NCBI GenBank assembly: GCA_015680685.1
Contig: MNCI01010828.1
Coordinates: forward strand, 384,474 to 448,473
DNA from: Gnetum montanum
Taxonomy: Eukaryota; Streptophyta; Gnetopsida; Gnetales; Gnetaceae
Length of the DNA: 64,000 nt
Reading direction: 5' to 3'
Of this stretch, positions 34,861 to 45,619 are shown in pieces. Every line of letters starts with the position of its first letter. The stretch's first letter is position 1. The position numbers were made by a program, and so were the translations under genes. The notes beneath the pieces are model-generated. The model made no database searches. It was not told the DNA's origin and saw only the letters and a list, made by a program, of their open reading frames with translations.

Positions 34861-35455
34861 TAACATTTTAAAAGAGATGATTTATTGTAAATGTATAGAT
34901 GTGAGAGTATCTCACTCTACAATTAAAGCTCTAAAAGAATCCTTGGATTCAAAACTATTTACTAAAAGGCAACAATTACTTGACCTTTTGGCAAAGGAAT
35001 TATTATTGTTTGCTACTGTTTTCAAAGTTTGCAATCCTTTAGAAAAACTATGGAATAGACTTGTGTAATCAAAGCATAATATTTTCAAGTAACTTGCTCT
35101 TTCACTAGTATTTTTTCTATGGTTTCATTAGTCAAGATATTAAGATGGAAGTGCACTGTTTCGAATTTGTTGCTGGAATCGTATAGTGAATTATTATCAC
35201 TTCTTTTATTAAGAAATATGGCGTGTGGTTTGCAAGTCACATTTGATTCAATTGCCTTTTACTATTTTTTGTGTTGTGTTATGTGTGTGTGTGTGTGTGT
35301 TATATTTTGAATGCTCATTTTCTTGAATATGGAATTCAAATATATACCATCTTACTTCATTTTCAATATTCATTCTCAATTTTAATTTATTGTATTACGA
35401 GAGGCCTAATTACTAGGTTATGAGTCAAATAAGGTTAAAGTGCTATTTTTCTCTT
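34861..35455. other. Intergenic with short GT repeats
   Basis: A (TG)n run is at about 35279-35300 and a shorter one near 34828-34840. The small open frames at 34877-35068 and 35119-35310 show no known domain. The last part may be LINE sequence continuing across the solo LTR. Confidence 0.35.
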
Positions 35456-36164
35456 TAATGAGTGGCGAGGTACCCCTACACTCAACCATACGAATACGGC
35501 GTGCACGCGTGATCCGGTCGAACTCCGCAGACTAAATGCCTTAACACCACAAGAAACACTTGGGGTTAATCGTTCGTTGTCTTCCCAGGCTTGCTTGTAG
35601 GTGTCACGGTGTATGGTTAAGCAAGTCTGAGGTATGTGATTTTTTTGGTATTTTTCGGTTTATCTTCTACGCTATCAGAGGAAAGGGTTGAGAAACTAAG
35701 CTAACTCTAACTAATGTCCTAAGTCTAAATTAACTAGCGTCAGCATCCGTTCCCACTTACCGGNNNNNNNNNNNNNNNNNNNNNNNNNNNNNNNNNNNNN
35801 NNNNNNNNNNNNNNNNNNNNNNNNNNNNNNNNNNNNNNNNNNNNNNNNNNNNNNNNNNNNNNNNNNNNNNNNNNNNNNNNNNNNNNNNNNNNNNNNNNNN
35901 NNNNNNNNNNNNNNNNNNNNNNNNNNNNNNNNNNNNNNNNNNNNNNNNNNNNNNNNNNNNNNNNNNNNNNNNNNNNNNNNNNNNNNNNNNNNNNNNNNNN
36001 NNNNNNNNNNNNNNNNNNNNNNNNNNNNNNNNNNNNNNNNNNNNNNNNNNNNNNNNNNNNNNNNNNNNNNNNNNNNNCGGGACGCGATATCGTGTACGCG
36101 ATATCGCGGCAGCCACGATATCGCATACGCGATATCGCGGCCCAGTGCATGTTGCGTCTCATCA
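35456..36164 (-). mobile_element. Solo LTR F (Athila-like, GATATC type), with assembly gap
   Basis: On the plus strand it begins TAATGAGTGGCGAGGTACCC (TGATGAG with one change) and ends GCGTCTCATCA. The flanks are CTCTT at 35451-35455 and 36165-36169, a perfect 5-bp target duplication, with no internal element. The minus-strand start carries four GCGATATCGC-like units (36080-36140) separated by GTATAC/GTACAC. This is the cleanest GATATC array in the window, so the insertion is probably young. Unequal recombination between two LTRs would leave such a remnant. Confidence 0.88.
35764..36077. other. Assembly gap (314 N)
   Basis: An uninterrupted run of N inside solo LTR F. The LTR lengths nearby are 789-793 bases for B; with the gap taken at face value F is 709, so the true missing length is probably a little longer. 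Open frames reported through the N run are not real. Confidence 0.98.
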
Positions 36165-36169
36165 CTCTT

Positions 36170-37240
36170 ATTGTGAAAAAAAGGGCTCATATATTAGAGG
36201 TAATAAATTATTAAGTGAAGCAATTTACCTCTTGGCTAAATATATTTTTGAGATGAACAACTATGATAAGCAAATTTGATTGTGTTCTCTTTGCCTAAGA
36301 ATAGATATTGGAACATAGATAAACATTCTGAAATAGGAGTATAACTTTGTAGCTCTATTCACCTTAAAGATGAGCAACATATTTTTCTTGATTACCCTAG
36401 TATTTAGTTTTTAAAGACTATATACAATTTTATAATTTAAGGTTTGTATAAGCTATTTGATTATTTTATTGATCGAGTATTAGGTTACAAGAAGATGTAT
36501 GTAAATTCTGTCCTATAGATCAAACTATTCAAATTAATATGTTGGCAACAACTAAGATAAAGATTCCATAATTAAGCATGTTCATCTTGGAGTAGTACTA
36601 GGATGGCTAACTTCTCAAGAAGTTTCAAATTTTATTTATTGTCATTCATACAATCTTTAAGTAAATGTAGATAAAACAAACTACTAGCATGGTTGACCTC
36701 TTGGGAAGTCTCAAATTTTATTTATTATCATTCATATGGTCTTCAAGTGAATGTAGATAAAACCAAAGTGATGATATAAGGTACAAGAAATAACTATTAT
36801 AACTTCCATTTTGGAGGGACTAATGTGCAAATAGTAGATTCTTTTAAATATTTAGGTTTGATTTATATGGACAATTACATATGGGGGAAGTGCATCAAAG
36901 AAAAAAATAGTAGGAGGCTTCAAGACTTTGTGTGGTTTCAAAAAACAAGTGCAAGGATTTAGGCTTTTGGGCTTTGAAGGTCAGAAAATAAAATTTTCAA
37001 ACTATCATCTATCCTCCTCTATTATATGAATGTGTTGTTTGGAGACTTGGACTCAATCCTAAGCTTTGGAACGATATTAAAAAAGTACAAAAAACTTTTA
37101 TGTGAAGATGAAAACACCTTAGTCAAGTTTATTATGTGAATGTGATTTATTACTTTTAGAAGCAGAAACCTTATGTCAATTCATTACATATACTCATAGC
37201 TAGCTTATCTCAAGATAAGACACATTCTCTAAAGTAGTAC
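36170..37240 (+). pseudogene. LINE fragments: C-terminal tail, then RT segment, interrupted by element E
   Basis: At about 36340-36400 the frame reads LCSSIHLKDEQHIFLDYPS, like the Cys/His tail of plant LINE polyproteins. A second segment (36600-36900) reads NFIYYHSYGLQVNVDKTKVM and VQIVDSFKYLGLIY, the distal RT block (LNK.KT..M.F ... F.YLG). At 37110-37240 SSLLCECDLLLLEAETLC resembles the post-RT region. A local duplication of about 110 bases (gttgacctcttgggaagtct versus gctaacttctcaagaagttt) lies in the RT part. Element E inserted at 37246, and the reading continues at 46537. Confidence 0.6.
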
Positions 37241-37245
37241 TTGAG

Positions 37246-38141
37246 TGATGAATCATGGTTTGCTAGGCATCGATATCGAGTACACGATATCATAGCCTGG
37301 ATACTGATATTGAATACATGATATCGTGATTCTTGTGTAGGCCTATAAATACAACTTTCAGGTGCATAGGAAAGGGGGGAGTTGGTAAGTCTTAGGGTAG
37401 AGTCTTTTTGTTAGTTTTCAATTAGTTTTAGTTCTTTCCCTAGTGCATGCCCGTAGTGTGATGATTGTAATTGTACGAAACCTTTATTCAAGTATGACGT
37501 ACTTGGACATGCACATGATTGGCAATAAAGATCGAGATTACTCCATCATTGTAGCATTCACTTAGCTTTTACTTTACCTGTTAATTGTTATTTATCATTT
37601 TCCTCGTTAATATTTCTTTATCATCAATTACTATTCCATTTGTTAAACGTGGAATGAGTACGACTTAATCACGAACATTTAAGTGTAACTACTTGGCAAC
37701 CCAGTAGCGTATCTAGGAGTGCTTAAGGAATGTGCTCTTAGTAATCCCAGAAGTAGTACACGAGGTCCAAGATGTGTACAGATGATTAAGGAAGGATGCT
37801 CATCGCACTTAGGCTATTTAGATTTTGCTTCTCATTGTCTATTAGCTTAAAACAAGATTATTCTCCATCGCCTCTAGGAGTAGCACTAGATTAGGATCAC
37901 ATCATTCGCCTCACTCTGGACTAAACCATATGTGACAAAGTAAATACTAGTCTAGGTGGGAAGACAACAAACTGCGATCAACGTGTAACTGTCTAGATAC
38001 CACAACTAGTTCGTTTGCAGAGTTCAACCAGATCGTGCACACACGCTTGTATTCGTATAGTTGAGTGTAGGGGTANAACTAGATCGTGCACACACGCTTG
38101 TATTCGTATAGTTGAGTGTAGGGGTATCTTGCCACTCATCA
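37246..38141 (+). repeat. Element E 5' LTR
   Basis: TGATGAATCATGG...CACTCATCA. GATATC-type units (catcgatatcgagtacacga, tatc; then gatattgaatacatgatatc) occupy about 37268-37327. A TATA box ctataaata is at 37343-37351. A single N with a 46-bp duplicated flank at 38076 is probably an assembly artefact that inflates its length. Confidence 0.92.
38076..38122. other. Single N with 46-bp duplicated flank (assembly join)
   Basis: The 46 bases before the N (ending gtgtaggggta) are repeated after it, starting agatcgtgcacacacgc. The other LTR of the element has one copy, so the second is artefactual. Confidence 0.85.
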
Positions 38142-38160
38142 TTAGCACCGTTACCAGGGA
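38142..38160 (+). promoter_or_regulatory. Element E primer binding site (tRNA-Asp type)
   Basis: ttagcaccgttaccaggga directly follows the LTR. It retains the central CG of the tRNA-Asp-type site that is lost in B, but carries other C-to-T or G-to-A changes. Confidence 0.8.
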
Positions 38161-38270
38161 TGGTGCTAGTTATTTAGATTAGTTACATCATCCAAGATCA
38201 CTATAATGAAGCCTTGATGATATATCTTTTAGAAAGAAAGTAATTGCAAATAAGTCACATAATTCACAAC

Positions 38271-40647
38271 AATGTCTCTCTCACAAGACTATGATAACAC
38301 CCCAATGGTACTTAATTCATTGGAGAACCAATGAAATATATGATGATGAAGATGAAGTTTGGAGTACTCAATCTTATGCAGGGATCTCCTATGTTCATGA
38401 ACACCCCAATGGTACTCAAGGACTCTTGTCATCCAACTCTGACACCTCTAGTAAGGATGGGACATCTCATAGAACGAGGAGGCCCGTAAGGCCTAGGACC
38501 TTCTCAATGGTTAACATGAATTTATTTGAGGATGATTGGGAGACTTACAAAAGTCATGACGATTCTTCCAGTTCTTTCTCTTCCTCTACTTGTTTGACGT
38601 CAGGTCATGACATGGATGACTATCTTTCAAGGGGTTGGCATAGAAATAAAAATCGAGGCCATGGGCAAAGTCAAGAACGCCAACATGAACGAAGACAACA
38701 TCATCCCAACTCACAAATTCATAACCTACCTAGTGATGATGAACTCCTATTGGCCACTAAGAGACTAATGCATATACAAGAGGTTGTTCAAATATCCTAT
38801 AGGCATCGTAAGGAAAGTCGTCTACCTAGGCTTGATTTAAATAACTTTTCAAAGTTTTCAAGAGGCTATGATTTAGATCCGCAACATCATTTACAAGCCT
38901 TCCATGATGCCTATGTATGGAACAATATTGATAATGGGTTGCAAAGACTTAAGCTCTTTCTTATGAAACTTGTTAGCCAAGCAAAAGTATGGTCCAGGTC
39001 TTTGAAGCTGAAATCAATTCGTAGTTGGCTAACAATGGTGGAACTCTTCACTGAAAGATATAAAACCTATGCAAGAGTGTCAACCTTGAGGAGAAAAATC
39101 CAAGAGTGGGAATAAGGGCAACATGAACCCTTGGACATGGCCCTGAAAAGATATTATTCATTATTAAACAATTGCCCAGGCCATGGGTTCTCCAAGGAAA
39201 GGCTAATGTATCACATCATGGATGGGCTTCATAATGAAACAAGGGAGACCCTAGGGATGTATGCCCCAGGATAACTATATGAGCTACAAACCCACTAATT
39301 CCAAGAGCTTATTAAGCAGGTAACAAAAGAAGAAGGAGAAATAGCTAAATGGGAGAATGTTGAAAGATTTCAATGGGACCAAAATCTCAAACTAGCAAAG
39401 GTCCATGATCATAAAGAGGANGGGACCAAAATCTCAAACTAGCAAAGGTCCATGATCATAAAGAGGAGAAATAAACTCACCTCAAGGAGGCAAAATCATC
39501 TTTGTCAATACTACAATCACTAGATGAAATTAAGGCAAAGATCAATAAGATGACGAAATGGGTACATGAAAAATGTAGAGAATATGCCAACATTATTAGA
39601 GGTAAAACCATGCCAAACCAAGGAATAGGACAGAACACCACACGACAATCAGAAAGAAGGGTTGAAGAAAATAAGGATAAGAGCTCAACTGCAAATCACC
39701 TGTATCAATGTGACGTTTGCCTGTACGATCACCCCAAAGGCCAATGCCCAATCTTGTCACATTTACATGAGCATTGGGGAGGAATGCTACATCCAAATTT
39801 CATATAGAAATACTGGGTTCAACCACAGTGACAAAAACCCCAGTCATGGGGAAGGCCACCATCAAACTAGTCATACCCTTCATACCATCCAAACCCAAGT
39901 GCTTATTATGTTTAGCATACTATTTCCTCAACTGTGTCAACATCCTCTATTTCACCACATCGTTATCATTCTCCTGAGTACTATCAACCCATGTCCTCTC
40001 CAACAAGATCACCACCTCATGTTCCTTGCACTTCTCCTCATCCTCAATATTCTCATCATTCACCTCCTTCTACATCACCACTAGTTGTGTCAGAAGGTTT
40101 TGTGCCACAACACGAACCCATGAACATTACTTGTGCTATTACTGTCAATAGCAATGGAGATCCTCCACAACGTCAAAAGCGTCCTTTCTTTAGACATGAC
40201 CGTAGAAAGAGATAGCACAGTTATGAAACGACTGCATCCACCAACTCAGCACAAGTTCAATGTTGTGATGCATCTGCCTTCTCAAACTCAATGCCTCCTA
40301 TTACCTTATCAAGGCCACCAATCAACACTTCAACAACTATGCAGCCTAATGAATATAACCATATAGGGAGACATATCGATCCTTGCATACCATCTTACGA
40401 TCACGGGTGCCATAGTGGGTCAACTCCTTATCACATGACCACATCTTATAATCTGCCCCACTATGCCTACTTTAATCATGTGTGTGAACCCCAATTTGGG
40501 TACATTCCAACCACCACATCAAAGGACACCCAATGGTTTGGATATGACCAGACCCCAATATTTCCAACATTCTTGGATCCAAATTTTCCATTTATTAATT
40601 CTAGCCATACTCAAGGGATTAGTTATGGGGGATATCCTCCATTCTAA
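38271..40647 (+). pseudogene. Element E gag with unusual Tyr/Pro-rich tail
   Basis: A start is possible at 38271 (MSLSQDYDNTP), but a stop soon follows; the main frame is open from 38291 to 39115. Order: acidic N-region, Ser-rich and His/Arg-rich linker (about 38550-38710), gag core (RLPRLDLNNFSKFSRGY, DPQHHLQAFHDAYVW, LRRKIQEWE, then after one stop YYSLLNNCPGHG and ETLGMYAPG to about 39300). A zinc knuckle follows, C-x2-C-x3-H-x4-C (YQCDVCLYDHPKGQCP, about 39706-39750), then a Pro/Ser-rich part ending RQKRPFFRHD (40200). The region 40291-40647 is open and rich in Tyr, Pro, His and Thr, ending GISYGGYPPF. A single-N assembly join at 39421 breaks the frame artificially. Confidence 0.8.
39375..39467. 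other. Single N (39421) with 46-bp duplicated flank (assembly join)
   Basis: 39375-39420 (gggaccaaaatctcaaacta onward) is repeated exactly at 39422-39467. It lies within gag and adds 47 bases. Confidence 0.9.
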
Positions 40648-42050
40648 CAAGCATAATTAGTAAATGTTTTTCCTTTTCTTTGATTTTACAATTTTTTGTT
40701 TTCCAGTTCTTTATTTTCAATTTGTTGTTTTATCTTTTTGAGGGTAATCTCATCGGTGAATAAAATAGTCATGTGACTCATCGGTCAAGGTGTTGTTCTA
40801 TGCTACCAAGTCTCATGTGATTAATTATTTGGATAGTGAGCCGACAACATCCACCCACCCATTCTATTAATAAGAGGTTCTACTCTGGGCACAATGATAT
40901 TCTTGTCATCATTAAAACTTAAAGTAATTTTATGATCATTATGCCCAGAGCAAAGAATGATGGACTAAGAGGGAATGGCCAGGGTGTGACATCAAAGGGA
41001 CTTGTGGATTCTCTTTGGTGACATATGTAGGTGCTATCATGCAACCTGGTTGTACTAAGATCCTTGTAGATCTAACGAAAAATGGAAGTAAGAGTAATAA
41101 TGGCACTCCATAAAGAAACTCAATGCTATTCTGGGGGTTCCACTGGAAAGACATGCACCCATGCCTAAAGGTTGGCGGCTTCTCCGGTTCATTGTTGGAA
41201 AGGACAAGTGCCAAAGTGGCTAGAAGAAGGAAATAAAAAAAGAAAAAGAAAACATTGAAGAAAAGATTAAAGAAGAACATGCCGCAAGGAAAAAAAACTT
41301 AAAACACTCCTCCCTTGGACAAAATGCCAAGTGATTGTACACCTTGTTGTCATGGTGCTCTTATGGTTGTCCATCATTAGATGAAACAATGTGATGTCAC
41401 TGATTAGAGGCATGGACTCGGTCTTGATTTTGGAGCGATGGGCTATTGACACATTAATCATGCCCTATGCTCAGGATTCATTGTGCCCAGGGTTAGTTAC
41501 CTCATGTCCCGATCTCTATAACCCCTTCTACGATTTGTCTCATCTCGTTGTTCATGTATTTTTGGCTTGTGTCTTGTGTCGCATAGAATTCATACCTCAT
41601 TGTGGTGGTATTTACATAAGTGTATTTTGTTGCAACTGGTACGGATTACATTTAACCCTTTTAGTGCTTACAGACATTTTAAGATGTGGTTACGTAAGGG
41701 CATGATAGGTAGGAACCTACTTTGGGGAGGACCCACTTACGTAACTATTGTAATTTGCACTCATTGCACATCATCATCACATCACCTTATACCCTCTGAG
41801 TATTGCATTGCTAAAGTTATCCTTTCCTTTATCATCATTTTAATCCAAATGTTCCTGTGCATCACTACATGTCCTTTTTCCTCACCCTATTCATGAACTT
41901 CATTGGAAAATTCCACTTCATTACACTTTTGGTGCCTTTCGGTCTCTGTAATGTTATCCTTGATCTTTCAAATTAATCTTAAATCCTTCATTTTTGGCCT
42001 TGGAAATTCAAAAATTCATTAGTTTTCCCAAGTATCCTATTTTCAAAAGG
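40648..42050 (+). other. Element E noncoding region between gag and the internal module
   Basis: It begins right after atgggggatatcctcc, which resembles the atgggggatatggcc that follows pol in A. It carries family blocks also found after pol in A and B (gggtgtgacatcaaaggg near 40984; the hairpin block at 41689-41745). Open frames at 41267-41896 on either strand show no domain and overlap conserved noncoding blocks, so I do not call them genes. Confidence 0.6.
41689..41745 (+). promoter_or_regulatory. Conserved purine-rich block flanked by inverted repeats (element E copy)
   Basis: Arms GTTACGTAAG (41689-41698) and CTTACGTAAC (41736-41745) pair perfectly over 10 bases. Inside are an inner hairpin GTAGGAACCTAC and the shared TTTGGGGAGGACCCA. 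Compared with the A copy, the arms differ at two positions with matching changes on the opposite arm. Confidence 0.55.
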
Positions 42051-42120
42051 ACATGATATTGGGTACCTGATATCGGGTCCGTGCTATCGGGTACGCGATA
42101 TCATGTCTATAAAACCTATA
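42051..42120 (+). promoter_or_regulatory. Internal palindrome array and TATA box of element E
   Basis: Units gatattgggtacctgatatc and ctatcgggtacgcgatatc (42055-42102) are followed four bases later by ctataaaac (42107-42115), with a second ctatatata after it. The 3' LTR of the same element reads cgatatcgggtacgcaatat before its TATA box, sharing atcgggtacgc. Short LTR-like matches continue downstream (ggtgcaca, ggggagttg), so the module may derive from an LTR U3/R segment. Confidence 0.6.
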
Positions 42121-42384
42121 TATATGGACCCCTCCACCCCTCGGTGCACATCAACGTCATTTTTCATTGTTCATGCGAGGGGAGTTGAAATTTTCTTCCA
42201 CAAATTTTCTAGCTTGCACACCTATCATTCAAACATCAATAACTTGCTCATTAACGCTCCGATTCTCATTCCGATCGAACATGCTTAAACCCGAAGTGTT
42301 TAACTTAGTCGTGGGGAAAGGGTATGCTTCAAGTCGCATGTAGTTTTTTCAAAATTTGTCATTTCCTGAAGGATATTATCACAA

Positions 42385-42634
42385 GTAAGTGACCTTAAAA
42401 TGCTAAAAATGTTTGTCAAATTAATCTTATTTCTTCACCCAGACCATGGAAATTATTTTTTGGAGTTACCTAAACAAAATTGGGCCTAATATCAAAACTT
42501 TTAGGGGAATTTTCATCAAAATCTCTAACTTTGAATCACACTAAGCAAGAAATGAATCTATTAAGGGCAAAGAGTAAGGTATTAATCTAATTTTGTAAAT
42601 AGACTTATTGATAATTAGTCCTATGTGATTACAG
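42385..42634 (+). other. Candidate 5'-UTR intron before the 3' frame of element E
   Basis: Donor acaa|gtaagt at 42385; acceptor gtgattacag at 42625-42634, directly followed by the ATG at 42635. The length is 250 bases and the sequence AT-rich. The equivalent sites in element A are at 22496 and 22804. Confidence 0.5.
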
Positions 42635-45434
42635 ATGGCCCCTAAAAGAGGACAACAAGAAGGACCCTCTCAAGGTGCATCCAAATGGCCAAGGAGAGGT
42701 AGAGACCAAGCGCCTCCTAAAGAACATGTAGAGTAGGAGGCACAATCATTCAACATTCATTTAGAACCTCCTATCACTACACAATCGAGGCATGCTGAAG
42801 GTGGAGATAGCAGGGCACCTAAACAGGGACAACATCTCACGTTGTCTTTGGAATGTGTTCAGGCAATTCATGAAAGGCCCATGTTAGTAGCTATGATTGT
42901 GGAACTCAATTTTGGACCTTTCACTGAATTTTCCCTTGAGGCAGTCAGAGAGCAACTTAAAGGGTCTCCATTGTGGCCTGTTCTCTTTGAGAGTGGTGAT
43001 TGGTACCTGGGGGAGACGTATCAATTTTGGCACAACAAGGAAGAAGGCATCACTGTTGATATTGGTGGGGTTTCTATTGATTTCTCTACCAAGGCCATTT
43101 TGGAAGTGTTGAATCTTCTAAATACAATACCCAAGGTTGCTCACCTATCCACTCGCTCTGATGCAGATGCGTGCAAAATATGGTTAAAAAGGGCGTACGG
43201 CAAGGAAGATAAAGCATATGGAGAGCTCACACTTGAAGAGAGGATCTACTTCAAAATTGGCACATATCACATTTTCCCAACAAAAGGATTGAATAGAATT
43301 TCCACCTATGTGGCTAGAGGAAGTGCCATCTTGATGGGCAAGTTTAATGCCAACCTACCCGATCTATATCTCACAGAAATTTTAAGGCAATTTGAAGAAT
43401 GCAAGACATGGAAGTTCGCATTGCCTTTTCCCCTGCCTAATCAGGAAGTTGTGCCAACATGCTGGAATTCTGGGGTACACAAATGACGTCCTCAGAAAGG
43501 CTCAAAATGCCTCATTTTCTGAACTACTAAAGCCACCAGCCCCAAGGAAAAATGCTGGTGAGAAATTGGAGCCTGAGCAAGAATAGACAATGGAGCCCAC
43601 TACACCTCAAACTGCATGGCCTAGCCAACTTCTAGACATAAGGCCTAGTCAACAATAGGAAGCGGGGCCCAGCACACAACCCATAGGCCAGCAAGACCAA
43701 CCACCACCATTGCTGCAAGACTATTGACCATCAATGAGCCATCTTAAGGCCATTGCTGAATCGGTTAGTTGGGGAAGCCATGATGAAGCAAATCTCTTCA
43801 GGGTCATTAATGATGCTGTAAAATCCATAGTTTCGATTGATTACACATGGGGCGAGGTGTCCATCCAAACAGGAGGAGGGGAATTGCACTGCTCACAACA
43901 TATCTCTGGAAATGCTGCATCTTTTCAAGTGCAATTAGAAACTGGTGGAGGTGCCACAGTAGTGATCATGCAGGACCAGGATGTAGTAGGAGCAGTAGAA
44001 GTGGTTGTAGACCACATCAAGGAATCATTTAATATCCTTGTTGTGCCACTGGTGGATTTTACAGGAGCACACAATGCTCAAACCTTGGTTGATCCCTCAA
44101 TGACTCCTGCAGATAATGAGGATGTTATAAATCAATTGCAGATAGGACAAGTGATGATGTCCTTGTTTGACATCCCTCAAGATGTCACAACAACATAGTC
44201 AGGCCTCATCTCTACAAAAGGAAAGCTGGTCATGGTAGAGGTTAGGGCCGAACATGTAGAGGAGGAGTTAAAAAGACTCCAAGAAAAGCTTGTCACCCTA
44301 CAAGCTACACAGTGGGATCCGTCCCAAGTCATCCCTACAGACTAGCTAGAGTCCTTCCAGACAGAGCAACTGAATAAATTACTGAAAGAGAATAAAAGAG
44401 TGGTGGAGGAAAAAGAGAAGGTTGATTGGGATGCTTCTAAGGCACAAGTTCAAATGTATGCACATACCAAAGCACTTAAGGCCTCACAAGAAGAAAATAA
44501 ACACCTCGCCGTCGAAAATCTTTGATTGACCACATTGGAAAAATAAAAGAATGTTCTCAAGGAAAATTTTCAAAAATTTCAAGAACAATTAATAAGGGTC
44601 AACCAGGATATGAATCAATGGACTAGAGAGAATAAAACCCTCTCAATGGAGGAGGTAGGCGTGATCTACCAGAAGATGGTGATTGAAATAAGCACATGGA
44701 AAAATGAGCCTAAGCGACATGAGAAGCTTAAGGAGCATTTCAGAGATCAGGTGGGGATGTACAAATAGGTAATTGAAAAAGAAATTCATATGGCTAAAGC
44801 CCATATTAACACTCTTAGTGCTCAGAATGCTGATTGGAGAGCCATATTGGATACTTATGCCTTCGCCCACCAAGTGAGGCTAAAAAGCCGAAACCTATAA
44901 ATACAAGATCTCATGGAGTACATGGAGTTGGCAAATCTATGGTATGCCAACATAGCCATGTTGAGAGTAGGACACCCAAGAACAAAATTGGAGAAACAAG
45001 TAGCAAACACCTATGCTAAATATGAAACAGAATTTGCTAAACACAAGAAAACATTACAGAGATTAGAAGTAGCAAATTCTGAATTAGAGGTGGTTAAGAC
45101 CAGCTACTAAGGAAAAAAGGATGTTGCAGTGGATTGGGCTCGATAGCTCACAAACTACCAAGAATGCAAGGACAAAGCTAGAGCCTATAAAGAGGAATGA
45201 CAGTTGTTTGTGGCATGGTATGTCAAGGCCAATCAGATGTTCCTGCAACTGCCATGCCCATGGGAGGTGTCGACTCCATCAAACATTGGAGCATCAGCAT
45301 GGATGACACAAGATCCTCAGACTGAAGAAGAAAAGCTTTAGGCGATACTTCAGAGACATCCATTTCCAAAGCTTGGAGCACAAGATAAGGGAAAGAGACC
45401 CATGGAGGAGCCACCACTGCCAAGAACCACATGA
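42635..45434 (+). pseudogene. Element E long 3' frame, coiled-coil protein of unknown function
   Basis: It starts MAPKRGQQEGPSQGASKWPR at 42635, a basic, probably DNA/RNA-binding or nuclear-targeting N-tail. After one stop (about codon 34) it is in frame with 42842-43486. The globular domain (about codons 70-290) includes NFGPFTEFSLEAVREQL, DWYLGETYQFWHN and YFKIGTYHIFPTKGL. One frameshift near 43440 moves to LIRKLCQHAGILGYTNDVLR. A Gly-rich linker follows (43734-44198, open), then about 400 codons of Glu/Lys/Gln/Leu-rich coiled coil (RAEHVEEELKRLQEKL, LMEYMELANLWYANIAMLRV), ending PPLPRTT-stop at 45432. About 930 codons in all. No signal peptide or membrane segment is seen. Function unknown. 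Confidence 0.65.
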
Positions 45435-45610
45435 GTTCTAACAAATTTTTCTTTTTTTAATTTTGAGTCTGTGTCCTAGTTTTGTTTTGTTCAATACCAC
45501 ACTGCAGCATGAGTAATTTCTAGTTAGTCAATAATTTCATACCTATCCACTGTGTAATGAATTGAACTCATTCTCATTTTGTTGACTTGAGGACGAGTTG
45601 TTATTTAGTC

Positions 45611-45619
45611 ATGGGGGTA
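45611..45619 (+). promoter_or_regulatory. Element E polypurine tract
   Basis: atgggggta immediately precedes the 3' LTR, with the family lead-in gaggacgagttgttatttag. Confidence 0.85.

Noticed and set aside
35711-36190. Open frames of 119-159 codons on the minus strand
   Set aside because: They run through the 314-base N gap inside solo LTR F and are artefacts.
41267-41896. Overlapping frames of about 110 codons on both strands in element E
   Set aside because: They overlap noncoding blocks conserved with A and B, where the frames are not preserved.
42842-45434. Considered a viral envelope protein because of its position after pol
   Set aside because: No signal peptide, transmembrane helix or fusion-like segment is visible; a long coiled coil dominates. 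I kept it as unknown function.
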